This document shows positions 45,517-53,900 of a stretch of 64,000 bases of DNA, piece after piece; position 1 is the stretch's first letter, and each line of letters starts with the position of its first letter. The notes under the pieces are model-generated. The model worked only from the letters and a program-made list of their open reading frames with translations, ran no database searches and was not told where the DNA came from. Location of the stretch: the NCBI RefSeq assembly GCF_003335585.1, contig NZ_QBFD01000007.1:1-64000 (forward strand), read 5' to 3'. The stretch is from Sulfitobacter sp. DFL-14 (GTDB lineage: Bacteria > Pseudomonadota > Alphaproteobacteria > Rhodobacterales > Rhodobacteraceae). A program made the translations under genes and the position numbers.

Positions 45517-46761
45517 ATGAAGAAATATTCCGTTTTTGCAGTGGCCCGCGAAGCGATGCGCCACCACAGCGGTTGGACCCGAGCCTGGCGCGACGCCGAG
45601 CCGAAAAAGCGCTATGATGTGATCATCATCGGCGCGGGCGGGCACGGGCTGGCCACGGCCTATTACCTGGGCAAGAACTTTGGCATCACCAATGTGGCGA
45701 TCCTGGAAAAGGGCTGGCTTGGTGGCGGCAACACCGGCCGGAACACCACCATCATCCGCTCCAACTATCTGCAGGACCCGTCAGCGGCGATCTACGAAAA
45801 GTCGCGCTCGCTCTACGAAACCATGAGCCAGGACCTGAACTACAACGTGATGTTCAGCCCCCGTGGCGTGATCATGCTGGCCCAGACAGAGCACGAGGTG
45901 CGCGGATACAAGCGCACCGCCCATGCCAATGCGCTGCAGGGCGTGACCACCGAATTCATCAGCCCCCAGCGGGTCAAGGAACTGGTGCCGATCATCGACC
46001 TGGACGGGCCACGCTACCCGGTGCTGGGCGGGCTGTGGCAGGCGCGCGGCGGCACTGCGCGGCACGATGCCGTGGCCTGGGGCTATGCGCGGGCCTGCTC
46101 AGACATGGGCATGGATGTGATCCAGAAATGCGAAGTGACCGGCATCCGCCAGACCGGCGGCAAGGTCACCGGTGTCTCCACCACCCGCGGCGACATCGAC
46201 TGCGACAAGTTGGGCATGGTGGTCGCGGGCCATTCGGGGCATCTGGCCGATATGGCCGGTTTCCGCCTGCCGATTGAATCCGTCGCCCTTCAGGCGCTGG
46301 TCAGCGAGCCGATCAAACCCTGCATGGATGTGGTGGTTATGGCCAACACCGTGCACGGCTACATGTCGCAATCCGACAAGGGCGAGATGGTGATTGGCGG
46401 CGGCACCGACGGCTACAACAACTACACCCAGCGCGGGTCTTTCCACCATATCGAGGAAACCGTGCGCGCCCTGATCGAAACCTTCCCCATGGTCAGCCGC
46501 CTCAAGATGCTGCGCCAGTGGGGCGGGATCGTCGATGTCACCGGCGACCGCTCGCCAATCCTGTCCAAGACCCCGGTCGAGGGCATCTTCGTGAACTGCG
46601 GCTGGGGCACCGGCGGGTTCAAGGCGATCCCAGGCTCGGGCTGGGCCATGGCCGAACTGATTGCCAAGGGCCGCTCGCCCCTGACCGACGCCTTTGGCCT
46701 GAACCGCTTTACCGAAGGCCGCTTCATCGACGAATCCGTTGCGGCAGGGGTGGCACACTGA
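45517..46761 (+). CDS. soxB: heterotetrameric sarcosine oxidase, subunit beta
   Basis: The 414-residue flavoprotein has the FAD-binding motif DVIIIGAGGHGLATAYYLG (about 34-52), RNTTIIRSNY (typical of SoxB) and His183 in the motif TARHDAVAWGYARA, the position of covalent FMN attachment in the family. It oxidatively demethylates sarcosine to glycine, passing the methyl group to tetrahydrofolate with H2O2 formation. The start ATG follows GAGAG, and a 90-codon upstream extension was discarded. It begins the operon soxB-small protein-soxD-soxA-soxG. Confidence 0.94.
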   Translation: MKKYSVFAVAREAMRHHSGWTRAWRDAEPKKRYDVIIIGAGGHGLATAYYLGKNFGITNVAILEKGWLGGGNTGRNTTIIRSNYLQDPSAAIYEKSRSLYETMSQDLNYNVMFSPRGVIMLAQTEHEVRGYKRTAHANALQGVTTEFISPQRVKELVPIIDLDGPRYPVLGGLWQARGGTARHDAVAWGYARACSDMGMDVIQKCEVTGIRQTGGKVTGVSTTRGDIDCDKLGMVVAGHSGHLADMAGFRLPIESVALQALVSEPIKPCMDVVVMANTVHGYMSQSDKGEMVIGGGTDGYNNYTQRGSFHHIEETVRALIETFPMVSRLKMLRQWGGIVDVTGDRSPILSKTPVEGIFVNCGWGTGGFKAIPGSGWAMAELIAKGRSPLTDAFGLNRFTEGRFIDESVAAGVAH

Positions 46762-46909
46762 TGGCTGCGCATGCGATGTTGTCCCAGAGCTTGCACGGCA
46801 CAGGCGATAATGCGCCGGTGCGTGATGTCGCGCTGTCCGCAGGCCGGAACCGGTTGGTTACTTCTTTCGTTGAGTCCCTGATCAAGGGAAACGATGGAGA
46901 AACCAAGTC

Positions 46910-47218
46910 ATGGCACATTCTGAAGACACAAACCCCGAGCACCGCACCACGGCGGAGCGCAACACAACAACAACCACAACCACCACGTCGGGTGGCAACA
47001 GCGTCGGTATCATCGTCGCGGCGCTGGTCCTCATCGTGGCGGTCCTTGCCTATTTCGTCTTTGGTGGCGGCTTTGACGGGGCCGGTAACGGCGCCAATGA
47101 TGTCAACATCACCGTTGAAGGCACAGAGCCTGCGGCACCTGCGGCCGACAGCGAAGCGCCTGCGCCTGCCACGGAAAACAGCGGCGGCGACGCAGCCGCA
47201 CCTGCTGCAACCGAATAA
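46910..47218 (+). CDS. small single-pass membrane protein inside the sox operon
   Basis: The 102-residue protein has a hydrophilic N-terminal part with an eight-threonine run (residues 19-26), one transmembrane helix (about 32-52, VGIIVAALVLIVAVLAYFVFGGG) and an Ala/Pro/Glu-rich acidic tail. I do not recognise a characterised family. The ATG follows GATGGAGAAACC at good spacing. It lies between soxB and soxD, where the classical operon has none. A possible anchor for the sox complex is speculation; it may be an unrelated inserted gene. Confidence 0.75.
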   Translation: MAHSEDTNPEHRTTAERNTTTTTTTTSGGNSVGIIVAALVLIVAVLAYFVFGGGFDGAGNGANDVNITVEGTEPAAPAADSEAPAPATENSGGDAAAPAATE

Positions 47219-47329
47219 GACCAACGACACCACCTGCATTCAGGCTGATGCCCCTGCGGGCATCGGCCTCTTTGCCGTTCTCTCGCCCTTTTCGCGCCTG
47301 TCTGCGCCCCAATGCCACGGGACATCGCC

Positions 47330-47659
47330 ATGCTGACCATCCATTGTCCGAACTGCGGCGTGACCGCAGAGGAAACCGAATTCCACGCCCACGGCGAGGC
47401 GCATCTGAAACGCTTTGGCCCCGGATCATCCGAGGATGAATTCGAAGGCTACCTCTTCATGCGCAAGAACCCCAAGGGCGTGCATTTCGAACGCTGGCGG
47501 CACCAGTACGGCTGCGGGAAATGGTTCCATGTCGCGCGCTGCACCATGACGCTTGAAGTCTTCGGCAGCTACAGCGCCCAGACCGTCGAGCCGCCGCAGG
47601 AGATCATCGACGCCATCCAGGACAGGCGCCCCGATTTCGCAGCAGGTCCGGCAAGATGA
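47330..47659 (+). CDS. soxD: heterotetrameric sarcosine oxidase, subunit delta
   Basis: The 109-residue zinc-binding subunit shows the SoxD ligands: C6 and C9 in HCPNCG, H58 in WRHQYGCGKWFHVARC, and C62/C71. It matches the subunit delta length and fold, which sits on the SoxAB heterotetramer. The ATG at 47330 follows ACGGGA; an upstream in-frame ATG adds six residues that are unlike the family. Confidence 0.93.
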   Translation: MLTIHCPNCGVTAEETEFHAHGEAHLKRFGPGSSEDEFEGYLFMRKNPKGVHFERWRHQYGCGKWFHVARCTMTLEVFGSYSAQTVEPPQEIIDAIQDRRPDFAAGPAR

Positions 47660-47661
47660 TC

Positions 47662-47694
47662 CCGGCCCCCCGCTTTTTTATGCCACAAAATACT
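47662..47694 (+). repeat. dispersed intergenic repeat, copy A
   Basis: A roughly 33-bp sequence reads CCGGCCCCCCGC, then TTTTTTATGCCACAAAATACTC. It recurs almost exactly at 58055-58087. It lies between soxD and soxA. I recall similar sequences in other Rhodobacteraceae but cannot verify this here. Confidence 0.7.
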
Positions 47695-47741
47695 CCCGCC
47701 GGAGGCATCCGTACCCTCCGCCCGCACAAAGGTTCGCGTTC

Positions 47742-50700
47742 ATGAGCACCAGACTTGCCACAGGCGGACGCCTGCTGAACACCGCCAAACCGGTGAATTT
47801 CACCTTCAACGGCAAGCAGTTGCGCGGCTATGAGGGCGATACGCTTGCCTCGGCGCTGCTGGCGAACGACCAGATGCTGATGGGCCGGTCGTTCAAGTAC
47901 CACCGCCCGCGCGGCGTGGTTGCGGCAGGCCCGGAAGAGCCCAACGCATTGGTCAATCTGGGCCGCGAAGGCCGGTTCGAGCCGAACCAGCGTGTCACCA
48001 CGACCGAATTGTTCGACGGGCTGGAGGCCTCCAGCCAGAACCACTGGCCCAGCCTGGAATTCGATGTGGGCGCGATCAACACCCACCTCAGCAAATTCCT
48101 GCCCGCGGGCTTCTATTACAAGATGTTCATGTATCCGCGCAGCTTCTGGAAACATGTCTACGAGCCCTTCATCCGCCACTCCGCCGGTCTGGGCAAGGCA
48201 CCCAAGGCGCGGGACGAGGACACATACGAGCACTTCCACGCCTACTGTGACGTTCTGATCGTCGGTGGCGGGGTCGCGGGGCTGGAGGCCGCGCGGACCG
48301 CAGGCCGCAGCGGCGCGCGTGTGCTGCTGCTGGAACAGACCAACCACTTTGGCGGGCGCGCGCCGGTCGATGGTGGCACTGTCGATGGCAAGCCTGTGGA
48401 TAAGTTCGTGGAGGAAATTCTTGAAGAGCTTTCGCAGATGGAAAACGTCCAGCTGCGCCCGCGCACCATGGGGGCAGGGGTCTATGACCACGGCTATGTC
48501 CTGGGCTATGAACAGCTGACCGATCACGCACCGGCCAAGGCAGGCCCGCGCCACCGTCTGTGGCGCATCCGGGCAGGTCACGTGATCACCGCCACCGGTG
48601 CCATCGAACGCCCCCTCAGCTTTGCCGGCAACGATATTCCCGGTGTGATGCTGGCCGGCGCCATGCGCGATTACCTGGTGAACTTCGGCGTATCGGTCGG
48701 GGATCGCACGGTATTGGTCACCAACAACGACAATGCTTACCTTACGGCAATTGCGCTCAAGCACGCTGGCCTCGACGTGCCTGCGATCCTCGATGCGCGC
48801 GTGCTGCCGCAGGACAGCGAGCTGGTCGCGCAGGCCCGTGCCCTGGGCATCCGCATTCTGATGGGCCATGCGATTTCCTCCGTGAAAGGTGGCAAGCGTG
48901 TGACCGGTGTCGCGATCTGTTCGCAGGCGGGCGAGGGCGCGGTGCTGGAAGAGATCGCCTGCGATGCGGTTGCCATGTCCGGCGGCTGGTCTCCGGTGGT
49001 GCACCTGTGGTCCCATTGTGGCGGAAAACTGCGTTGGGACAGCAAGCGGGCCTGTTTCAGCCCGGATGTGGATAACCCGCCAAAAGGCGCGGATGGCGTC
49101 GGCTTTGTCACCACCGCAGGGGCGGCTTCGGGCATGTTCCCGCTGGACGACGTGCTGCATGACGCGCATGCGGCGGCAGATGGTGTGATGACGACACTGG
49201 GCTTCAAGATGCCCCGCGACATCAGCGCCCCCAGTGCCACCCGGCGCGAGGAGGCACCGCTGGCACCGGTCTGGATGATGCCCAATGGTGCCAGCGCCAA
49301 GCTGCGCGAAAAGACCTGGCTGGACTACCAGAACGACGTCAAGGTCTCCGACGTGCGTCTGGCGGCTCAGGAAGGTTTCGTCAGCGTCGAACACGCCAAA
49401 CGCTACACCACGCTGGGCATGGCGACAGATCAGGGGAAACTCAGCAATATCAACGGGCTTGCCACGCTGGCCGGTGCGCTGGATGCAGAGATTCCGACGG
49501 TCGGCACCACCACGTTCCGTCCGCCCTATCACCCCATTTCCATAGGCGCGATCGGGGGCGGGGCGCGCGGTGCCACCTTCCAGCCGCTGCGCCGCACTCC
49601 GATGCACGGCTGGCACGACGCCAATGGCGCGGAATGGGAGCCTGTCGGCCAGTGGCGCAGGCCCTACGCCTTCAAACGTGGATCTGAAAGCACCCATGAC
49701 GCGGTCATGCGCGAAGTGAAGAACGTGCGCGAGAACCTCGGGTTGCTCGATGCCTCCACCCTCGGCAAGATCATCGTCAAGGGGCCGGACGCGGGCCGTT
49801 TCCTCGACATGCTTTACACCAACATGATGTCGACCCTGAAGCCGGGCAAATGCCGCTATGGGCTGATGTGCAACGAAAACGGTTTCCTGATCGACGACGG
49901 CGTGGTTGCCCGCGTCGACGAAGACACCTGGCTGTGCCACACCACCACCGGCGGTGCCGAAAGCATCCATGCCCATATGGAGGAATGGCTGCAGACCGAA
50001 TGGTGGGACTGGCAGGTCTATGTCGCCAATGTGACCGAGCAATATGCGCAGATCGCCGTGGTCGGCCCCAACGCCCGGCAGGCGCTGGAGCGCCTGGGTG
50101 GCATGGACGTCAGCAAGGAGACGCTGGGCTTCATGGATTGGGCTGATGGCACACTGGGCGGCTATCCCTGCCGGGTCTATCGCATCTCCTTCTCGGGTGA
50201 GCTGAGCTATGAGATCGCGGTGGATGCCAGCCATGGTCAGGCGCTCTGGGATGCGCTGATGGCGTTGGGCGCGGATCTGGGCGTGATGCCCTATGGCACC
50301 GAGGCGCTGCACATCCTGCGCGCCGAAAAGGGCTTCATCATGATCGGGGACGAGACGGATGGGACCGTGATCCCGCAGGATCTGGGCCTGAACTGGGCAA
50401 TCTCCAAGAAGAAAGAGGATTACCTGGGCAAACGCGCACAGGCGCGCAGCCACATGACCGACCCCGAGCGCTGGCAACTGGTCGGGCTGGAAACCACCGA
50501 TGGCAGCACTCTGCCGGATGGTGCCTATGCGGTGGGCGAGGGGACCAACGACAACGGTCAGCGCAACACCATCGGGCGGGTCACCTCCAGCTATCATTCG
50601 CCCAACCTGAACAAGGGGATCGCCATGGGGCTGGTCCTGCACGGACCCGACCGCATGGGCGAGGTGATCAGCTTCCCCGGTGTGGACGGCAAGGTTTACG

Positions 50701-50759
50701 AGGCACGGATCGTCGATCCGGTTTTCTATGACAAGGACGGGGAAAAGCAGAATGTCTGA
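47742..50759 (+). CDS. soxA: heterotetrameric sarcosine oxidase, subunit alpha
   Basis: The 1005-residue subunit has an N-terminal 2Fe-2S-like domain segment (NFTFNGKQLRGYEGDTLASALLAN, residues about 18-41), the NAD-binding motif IVGGGVAGLEAARTAGRSGARVLLLE (about 170-195) and a C-terminal glycine-cleavage-T-like folate domain (about 610-1005, beginning FKRGSESTHDAVMREVKNVRENLGLLD). It carries the tetrahydrofolate-binding half of the complex. It follows soxD across copy A of the dispersed repeat. The start was set at MSTRLATGGRL with AAAGG upstream; the frame extends further up without family sequence. Confidence 0.94.
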   Translation: MSTRLATGGRLLNTAKPVNFTFNGKQLRGYEGDTLASALLANDQMLMGRSFKYHRPRGVVAAGPEEPNALVNLGREGRFEPNQRVTTTELFDGLEASSQNHWPSLEFDVGAINTHLSKFLPAGFYYKMFMYPRSFWKHVYEPFIRHSAGLGKAPKARDEDTYEHFHAYCDVLIVGGGVAGLEAARTAGRSGARVLLLEQTNHFGGRAPVDGGTVDGKPVDKFVEEILEELSQMENVQLRPRTMGAGVYDHGYVLGYEQLTDHAPAKAGPRHRLWRIRAGHVITATGAIERPLSFAGNDIPGVMLAGAMRDYLVNFGVSVGDRTVLVTNNDNAYLTAIALKHAGLDVPAILDARVLPQDSELVAQARALGIRILMGHAISSVKGGKRVTGVAICSQAGEGAVLEEIACDAVAMSGGWSPVVHLWSHCGGKLRWDSKRACFSPDVDNPPKGADGVGFVTTAGAASGMFPLDDVLHDAHAAADGVMTTLGFKMPRDISAPSATRREEAPLAPVWMMPNGASAKLREKTWLDYQNDVKVSDVRLAAQEGFVSVEHAKRYTTLGMATDQGKLSNINGLATLAGALDAEIPTVGTTTFRPPYHPISIGAIGGGARGATFQPLRRTPMHGWHDANGAEWEPVGQWRRPYAFKRGSESTHDAVMREVKNVRENLGLLDASTLGKIIVKGPDAGRFLDMLYTNMMSTLKPGKCRYGLMCNENGFLIDDGVVARVDEDTWLCHTTTGGAESIHAHMEEWLQTEWWDWQVYVANVTEQYAQIAVVGPNARQALERLGGMDVSKETLGFMDWADGTLGGYPCRVYRISFSGELSYEIAVDASHGQALWDALMALGADLGVMPYGTEALHILRAEKGFIMIGDETDGTVIPQDLGLNWAISKKKEDYLGKRAQARSHMTDPERWQLVGLETTDGSTLPDGAYAVGEGTNDNGQRNTIGRVTSSYHSPNLNKGIAMGLVLHGPDRMGEVISFPGVDGKVYEARIVDPVFYDKDGEKQNV

Positions 50760-51324
50760 TCCTGTAAGCGCGCTCAAGAATATCTCTGACGACACCGGTC
50801 TGGTGACAATATCCGAAATCGGCCCCATCGGCATGATCACCCTGCGCGGCGACCTGTCGGACAAGGCGCTGGTCAAGGCTGCTGTGGCCGCAGGCGGCGT
50901 CAACCTGCCCGAGCAGGGACATTGCAACACCCAGGGCACCCAAGGCATCGCCTGGATGTCGCCGGATGAACTGCTGATCATCTGCGCTTATGCGGATGTG
51001 CAGGACCGTCTGGCAGATCTTCGCGAAAAGCTGGCGGGCAGCCATGCGCTGGTGGTCAACGTCTCGGACGCGCGGGCGGTCTTCGACATCAAGGGCGACC
51101 ATGCGCGCGAGGTGATCGCGAAACTGGCCCCGGTGGACATGCACCCGGATCAGTTCAGCGGCACCATGTTCCGCCGCACCCGCTTTGCCCAGGTGCCTGC
51201 CGCCTACTGGATGCCGGATGGCACATCGGCACGCATCGTCTGCTTCCGCTCGGTCGCGCAATATATGTTTGACCTGCTGAAAACCGCGGCAATGCCCGGG
51301 TCCGAAGTACGTCACTACGCCTGA
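50752..51324 (+). CDS. soxG: heterotetrameric sarcosine oxidase, subunit gamma
   Basis: The 190-residue subunit gamma matches the family along its length (SALKNISDDTGLVTISEIGPIGMITLRGDL at the start; GTMFRRTRFAQVPAAYWMPDG and FRSVAQYMFDLLKTAA at the end). It completes the alpha-beta-gamma-delta complex. Its start overlaps the soxA stop by eight bases. No folD, glyA or purU follows, unlike some sox operons, so the one-carbon unit must be handled by genes elsewhere. Confidence 0.92.
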   Translation: MSDPVSALKNISDDTGLVTISEIGPIGMITLRGDLSDKALVKAAVAAGGVNLPEQGHCNTQGTQGIAWMSPDELLIICAYADVQDRLADLREKLAGSHALVVNVSDARAVFDIKGDHAREVIAKLAPVDMHPDQFSGTMFRRTRFAQVPAAYWMPDGTSARIVCFRSVAQYMFDLLKTAAMPGSEVRHYA

Positions 51325-51412
51325 CACCCTCCTTGACCTGCGCCGCCATTCACGCTCTAAAACCAGTTCGTGTAATGAGTGTGGGGCAGTTCAGGTTACC
51401 ATCAGACGTTCA

Positions 51413-51811
51413 GTGACAGCAGCGGCTTGCCTGCTTATGGCCGCTGCCGGCATTGCCCGGGCTGCGACCCTCTACGAATGTGACCTCAGGACACGCATCC
51501 ACAATGGCTGGGTTTCGCCCAAGATGGCCTTCGTTTTTGAAGACGATGGCCAGGCAAAGGTGATCGACGGCATCACGCTGGCCTTTCTGGATGGACCCGC
51601 GGAGGCAAAGGTCACCCGGCGCGGGGACAACCTGCGCATCAATTGGACCGTGGCGAACGCCAAGGACGATGCTGGCAATTACGTTCCGACATTCCGCTAC
51701 CTCGCCAATCTGAATACCGCGACGCGGGCTGTCTCGGTCGTGGCCAAACCCGCGGCCCACCCCCAGCGGTGGTCCGCCAGGGGCAGCTGCAAGATACGGG
51801 ACAAAAGATAG
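51413..51811 (+). CDS. small secreted protein 1 of a tandem pair
   Basis: The 132-residue protein has a hydrophobic leader (TAAACLLMAAAGIARA) and a mature part ATLYECDLRTRIHNGWVSPKMAF... ending WSARGSCKIRDKR. It shares its plan with the next gene: a cysteine six residues into the mature part, a G-W or G-F segment, a strand-rich middle and a second cysteine six residues from the end. No family was recognised. The start is doubtful: the only usual start codon is GTG 51413, about 15 bases from any AGG, leaving no positive n-region. The in-frame codons upstream (ATC-AGA-CGT-TCA at 51401) would supply it. Confidence 0.65.
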   Translation: MTAAACLLMAAAGIARAATLYECDLRTRIHNGWVSPKMAFVFEDDGQAKVIDGITLAFLDGPAEAKVTRRGDNLRINWTVANAKDDAGNYVPTFRYLANLNTATRAVSVVAKPAAHPQRWSARGSCKIRDKR

Positions 51812-51837
51812 GGCAATTTCAAGGGAAGGTTGGAAAT

Positions 51838-52257
51838 ATGAAAACTATCAAGAGTTTAGCAATTGGTCTGGCAGTTCTGGCAGGTGCCGGGTCCGTGCAG
51901 GCGGCCCAGGGGTTCACTCTTGAATGCAACTTGAAGCAGCTGAACACCAACGGTGGGTTTGGCGACAAGATGTATCTGAGTTTCGTCGAGGGCTGGACCA
52001 ACCCGGCGGCATTTGATTACGCAATCGATAAACTTCACAAGTCACCGATTCCGATCAAGCTGGTATCCAACGAGGGCAAGCGTGTGCGCTTTTCCTGGGA
52101 GCTGAAGGGCCTGAAATTCCGTGATGGCACGAGCATCGGTCGGGTGGTCTATAAAGGTTCCGTTGACAAGAAAACGCTTCATATCAGAATGGAATCCATC
52201 GTTCCTTCAAATGTCGGTCGATATTTTACCGAAGGGCAATGCCAGAAAATCAAATGA
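51838..52257 (+). CDS. small secreted protein 2 of a tandem pair
   Basis: The 139-residue protein has a clean signal peptide (MKTIKSLAIGLAVLAGAGSVQA, cleavage about 22) and a mature part starting AQGFTLECNLKQLNTNGGFGDK and ending YFTEGQCQKIK. The two cysteines match those of the preceding protein and probably pair in the periplasm. It starts after AAGGGAAGG and lies 26 bp after its neighbour, suggesting co-transcription. No known family was recognised; it looks like a small beta-rich periplasmic protein. Confidence 0.75.
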   Translation: MKTIKSLAIGLAVLAGAGSVQAAQGFTLECNLKQLNTNGGFGDKMYLSFVEGWTNPAAFDYAIDKLHKSPIPIKLVSNEGKRVRFSWELKGLKFRDGTSIGRVVYKGSVDKKTLHIRMESIVPSNVGRYFTEGQCQKIK

Positions 52258-52368
52258 AGTTGCGACGAATTGCCGATCTGCTGCGTTGATGTCATAGAGT
52301 GCACTTGACCTATGCGGCATGCGTACTTCATGTGACCTGTTAGAAATGCAATTTAGGAGACCCTGATC

Positions 52369-52968
52369 ATGGCTTTTTCTCTTCCCGACCTTCCCTATGC
52401 CCACGATGCGCTTGCCGCCAAGGGCATGAGCGCGGAAACGCTGGAGTTTCACCACGACAAGCACCACAACGCCTATGTCACCAACGGCAACAAGGCGATT
52501 GAAGGCACCGAGTGGGAAGGCAAGTCCCTTGAGGAGATCATCAAGGGCACCTACGATGCCTCTGCCGTGGCGCAGAACGGAATTTTCAACAACATCAGCC
52601 AGTTGTGGAACCACAACCAGTTCTGGGAAATGATGGGCCCCGACAGCACCGCCATGCCGGGTGAGCTGGAAAAGGCCATCAACGAGAGCTTTGGCTCCGT
52701 CGACAAGTTCAAGGACGAGTTCAAGGCCGCAGGCGCCGGTCAGTTCGGCTCCGGCTGGGCATGGCTGGTCAAGGACACCGATGGCGGCCTCAAGGTCACC
52801 AAGACGGAAAACGGCGTGAACCCGGTCTGCTTTGGCCAGACGGCTCTGCTGGGCTGTGACGTGTGGGAACATTCCTACTACATCGACTTCCGCAACGCGC
52901 GTCCCGACTACCTGTCCAACTTCCTGGACAATCTTGTGAACTGGGAAAACGTGGCCTCCCGTCTCTGA
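52369..52968 (+). CDS. sodB: superoxide dismutase [Fe]
   Basis: The 199-residue Fe/Mn-type SOD has metal ligands H28 (EFH), H82 (WNHNQFW), D164 and H168 (CDVWEH). Q78 in FNNISQLWNH marks the Fe-type rather than Mn-type second shell. It converts superoxide to H2O2 and O2 in the cytoplasm. The ATG follows TTTAGGAGACC. A -35-like TTGACC lies at 52305-52310 without a clear -10. Two hairpins follow the gene. Confidence 0.95.
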   Translation: MAFSLPDLPYAHDALAAKGMSAETLEFHHDKHHNAYVTNGNKAIEGTEWEGKSLEEIIKGTYDASAVAQNGIFNNISQLWNHNQFWEMMGPDSTAMPGELEKAINESFGSVDKFKDEFKAAGAGQFGSGWAWLVKDTDGGLKVTKTENGVNPVCFGQTALLGCDVWEHSYYIDFRNARPDYLSNFLDNLVNWENVASRL

Positions 52969-53189
52969 GGCAAACGGCGCTCTCCCAGTCACCGACGCCC
53001 GCCGCTATGCGGCAGGCTGGGTGATCTGGCAAAATGTCGCTTGCTTGTGAAGGCAAGCGACGCTCGAACTTCCGAATAAGATCAGACAGATACACCCCGC
53101 AGGCCTGCCTGCGGGGTGTTTTCGTGTCGGAACCCCGTGGCGTCCTCCCGCGTTTGATCCTTAACCACCCCAAGGATAGGAGGCACCAC
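52969..53189 (+). other. structured non-coding interval after sodB (possible 3' UTR RNA)
   Basis: The interval holds a 9-bp hairpin GTCGCTTGC / GCAAGCGAC (53036-53044 with 53053-53061) and a strong intrinsic terminator. The 120 bp between the sodB stop and the terminator have no open frame of note. It may be the sodB 3' UTR or an independent small RNA. Confidence 0.45.
53092..53122 (+). terminator. intrinsic terminator
   Basis: A nearly perfect stem ACACCCCGCAGGC / GCCTGCGGGGTGT (53092-53104 with 53107-53119) is followed by TTTT (with two bases of the stem end). It ends sodB transcription or a small RNA from the preceding interval, and lies about 70 bp ahead of the next gene. Confidence 0.9.
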
Positions 53190-53399
53190 ATGGCAGAGCG
53201 ACACAGATCCAAAGACGGCAGCAAAGACAGCGACAAGATCATCGGTGAAACCACCGAAATCGGCCAGCAAGGCCGCTCTGGCGGCGATCTCAAACGTGAT
53301 GTCGCCACGCAGGACGAAAAGAAACGCGCAACTGAAAAGCCGGAAGGGACCACGCGCGTCACCGGGCAGGACAAACGCAACCATGGAGAGACCGCATGA
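53190..53399 (+). CDS. small hydrophilic protein, 69 residues
   Basis: The protein is very hydrophilic and charge-rich (about half of residues are K, R, D, E), without aromatic residues or a signal peptide: it is likely disordered. An optimal GGATAGGAGG site precedes the ATG. Its stop overlaps the start of the host-attachment-family gene (ATGA), so the two are co-translated. The composition recalls stress-induced small proteins, but no family was recognised. Confidence 0.75.
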   Translation: MAERHRSKDGSKDSDKIIGETTEIGQQGRSGGDLKRDVATQDEKKRATEKPEGTTRVTGQDKRNHGETA

Positions 53400-53848
53400 C
53401 CAAACTTACAAACGGCACATGGGTGCTGATCGCTGATGGCGAAAAGGCGCTGTTCCTGGTCAATCATACCGACGGCGAAGACCCGTTCCTGGAGGTGTTC
53501 CGGGAAGAGGCGCAAGACAATCCGCCCAACAGCGAACAGGCCGCAAACCGGCGCGGGCGGTTCAACGACGGCCCCAGCGTCCACCGCTCCGCCGTACAGG
53601 ACACCGACTGGCACCAGCTGGCAAAGGATCGTTTCGCCGGGGAACTGGCCGAAATCCTGTACAGAAAGGCGCACCAGGGGGCGTTTGACCGGATCGTGCT
53701 GGTCGCACCGCCGCACACCTTGGGCGAGCTGCGGCGCGAGATCCACAAGGAAGTCGCGGACAGGGTGGTCGCTGAGGTTCCGAAAACCCTCACGAACCAC
53801 CCCGTTGATCAGATCGAAACTCTGGTCGCGAGGGAAATCGCCGCGTAA
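53396..53848 (+). CDS. host attachment protein family (eRF1-domain-like)
   Basis: The 150-residue protein fits the 'host attachment' family: an N-terminal NGTWVLIADGEKALFLVNH, a central RSAVQDTDWHQLAKDRFAGELAEILYRKAHQGAFDRIVLVAPPHTLGELRREIHKEVADRVVAEVPKTLTNHPVDQIE. The latter corresponds to the eRF1-like C-terminal half. Despite the name, the family is widespread in free-living alphaproteobacteria and its molecular role is unclear. It is coupled to the 69-residue gene upstream. Confidence 0.87.
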   Translation: MTKLTNGTWVLIADGEKALFLVNHTDGEDPFLEVFREEAQDNPPNSEQAANRRGRFNDGPSVHRSAVQDTDWHQLAKDRFAGELAEILYRKAHQGAFDRIVLVAPPHTLGELRREIHKEVADRVVAEVPKTLTNHPVDQIETLVAREIAA

Positions 53849-53867
53849 TCAGAGGTTTGAACGCAAA

Positions 53868-53900
53868 GGCTGAAGCGTTGCATCAAGGCGCGCTTCAGCC
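53868..53900. other. 10-bp hairpin between convergent genes
   Basis: The stem GGCTGAAGCG / CGCTTCAGCC (53868-53877 with 53891-53900) is perfect, with a 13-base loop, and covers the last bases of the LOG-family gene. Without flanking T-runs it is a weak candidate for bidirectional termination. Confidence 0.45.

Noticed and set aside
46761-46909. Open frame starting at the ATG that overlaps the soxB stop
   Set aside because: The frame runs through the small membrane protein gene in a different phase and gives a Ser/Arg/Pro-rich product without family; only its first 30 or so codons look coding-like.
46950-46990. ACA/ACC-rich tract as a simple-sequence repeat or CRISPR-like array
   Set aside because: It is short, encodes the threonine run of the small sox-operon protein and has no spacers.
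47604-50981. 1125-codon minus-strand open frame across soxA
   Set aside because: It lies opposite soxA and its composition (His/Arg/Gly-rich, no domain) is that of an antisense shadow.
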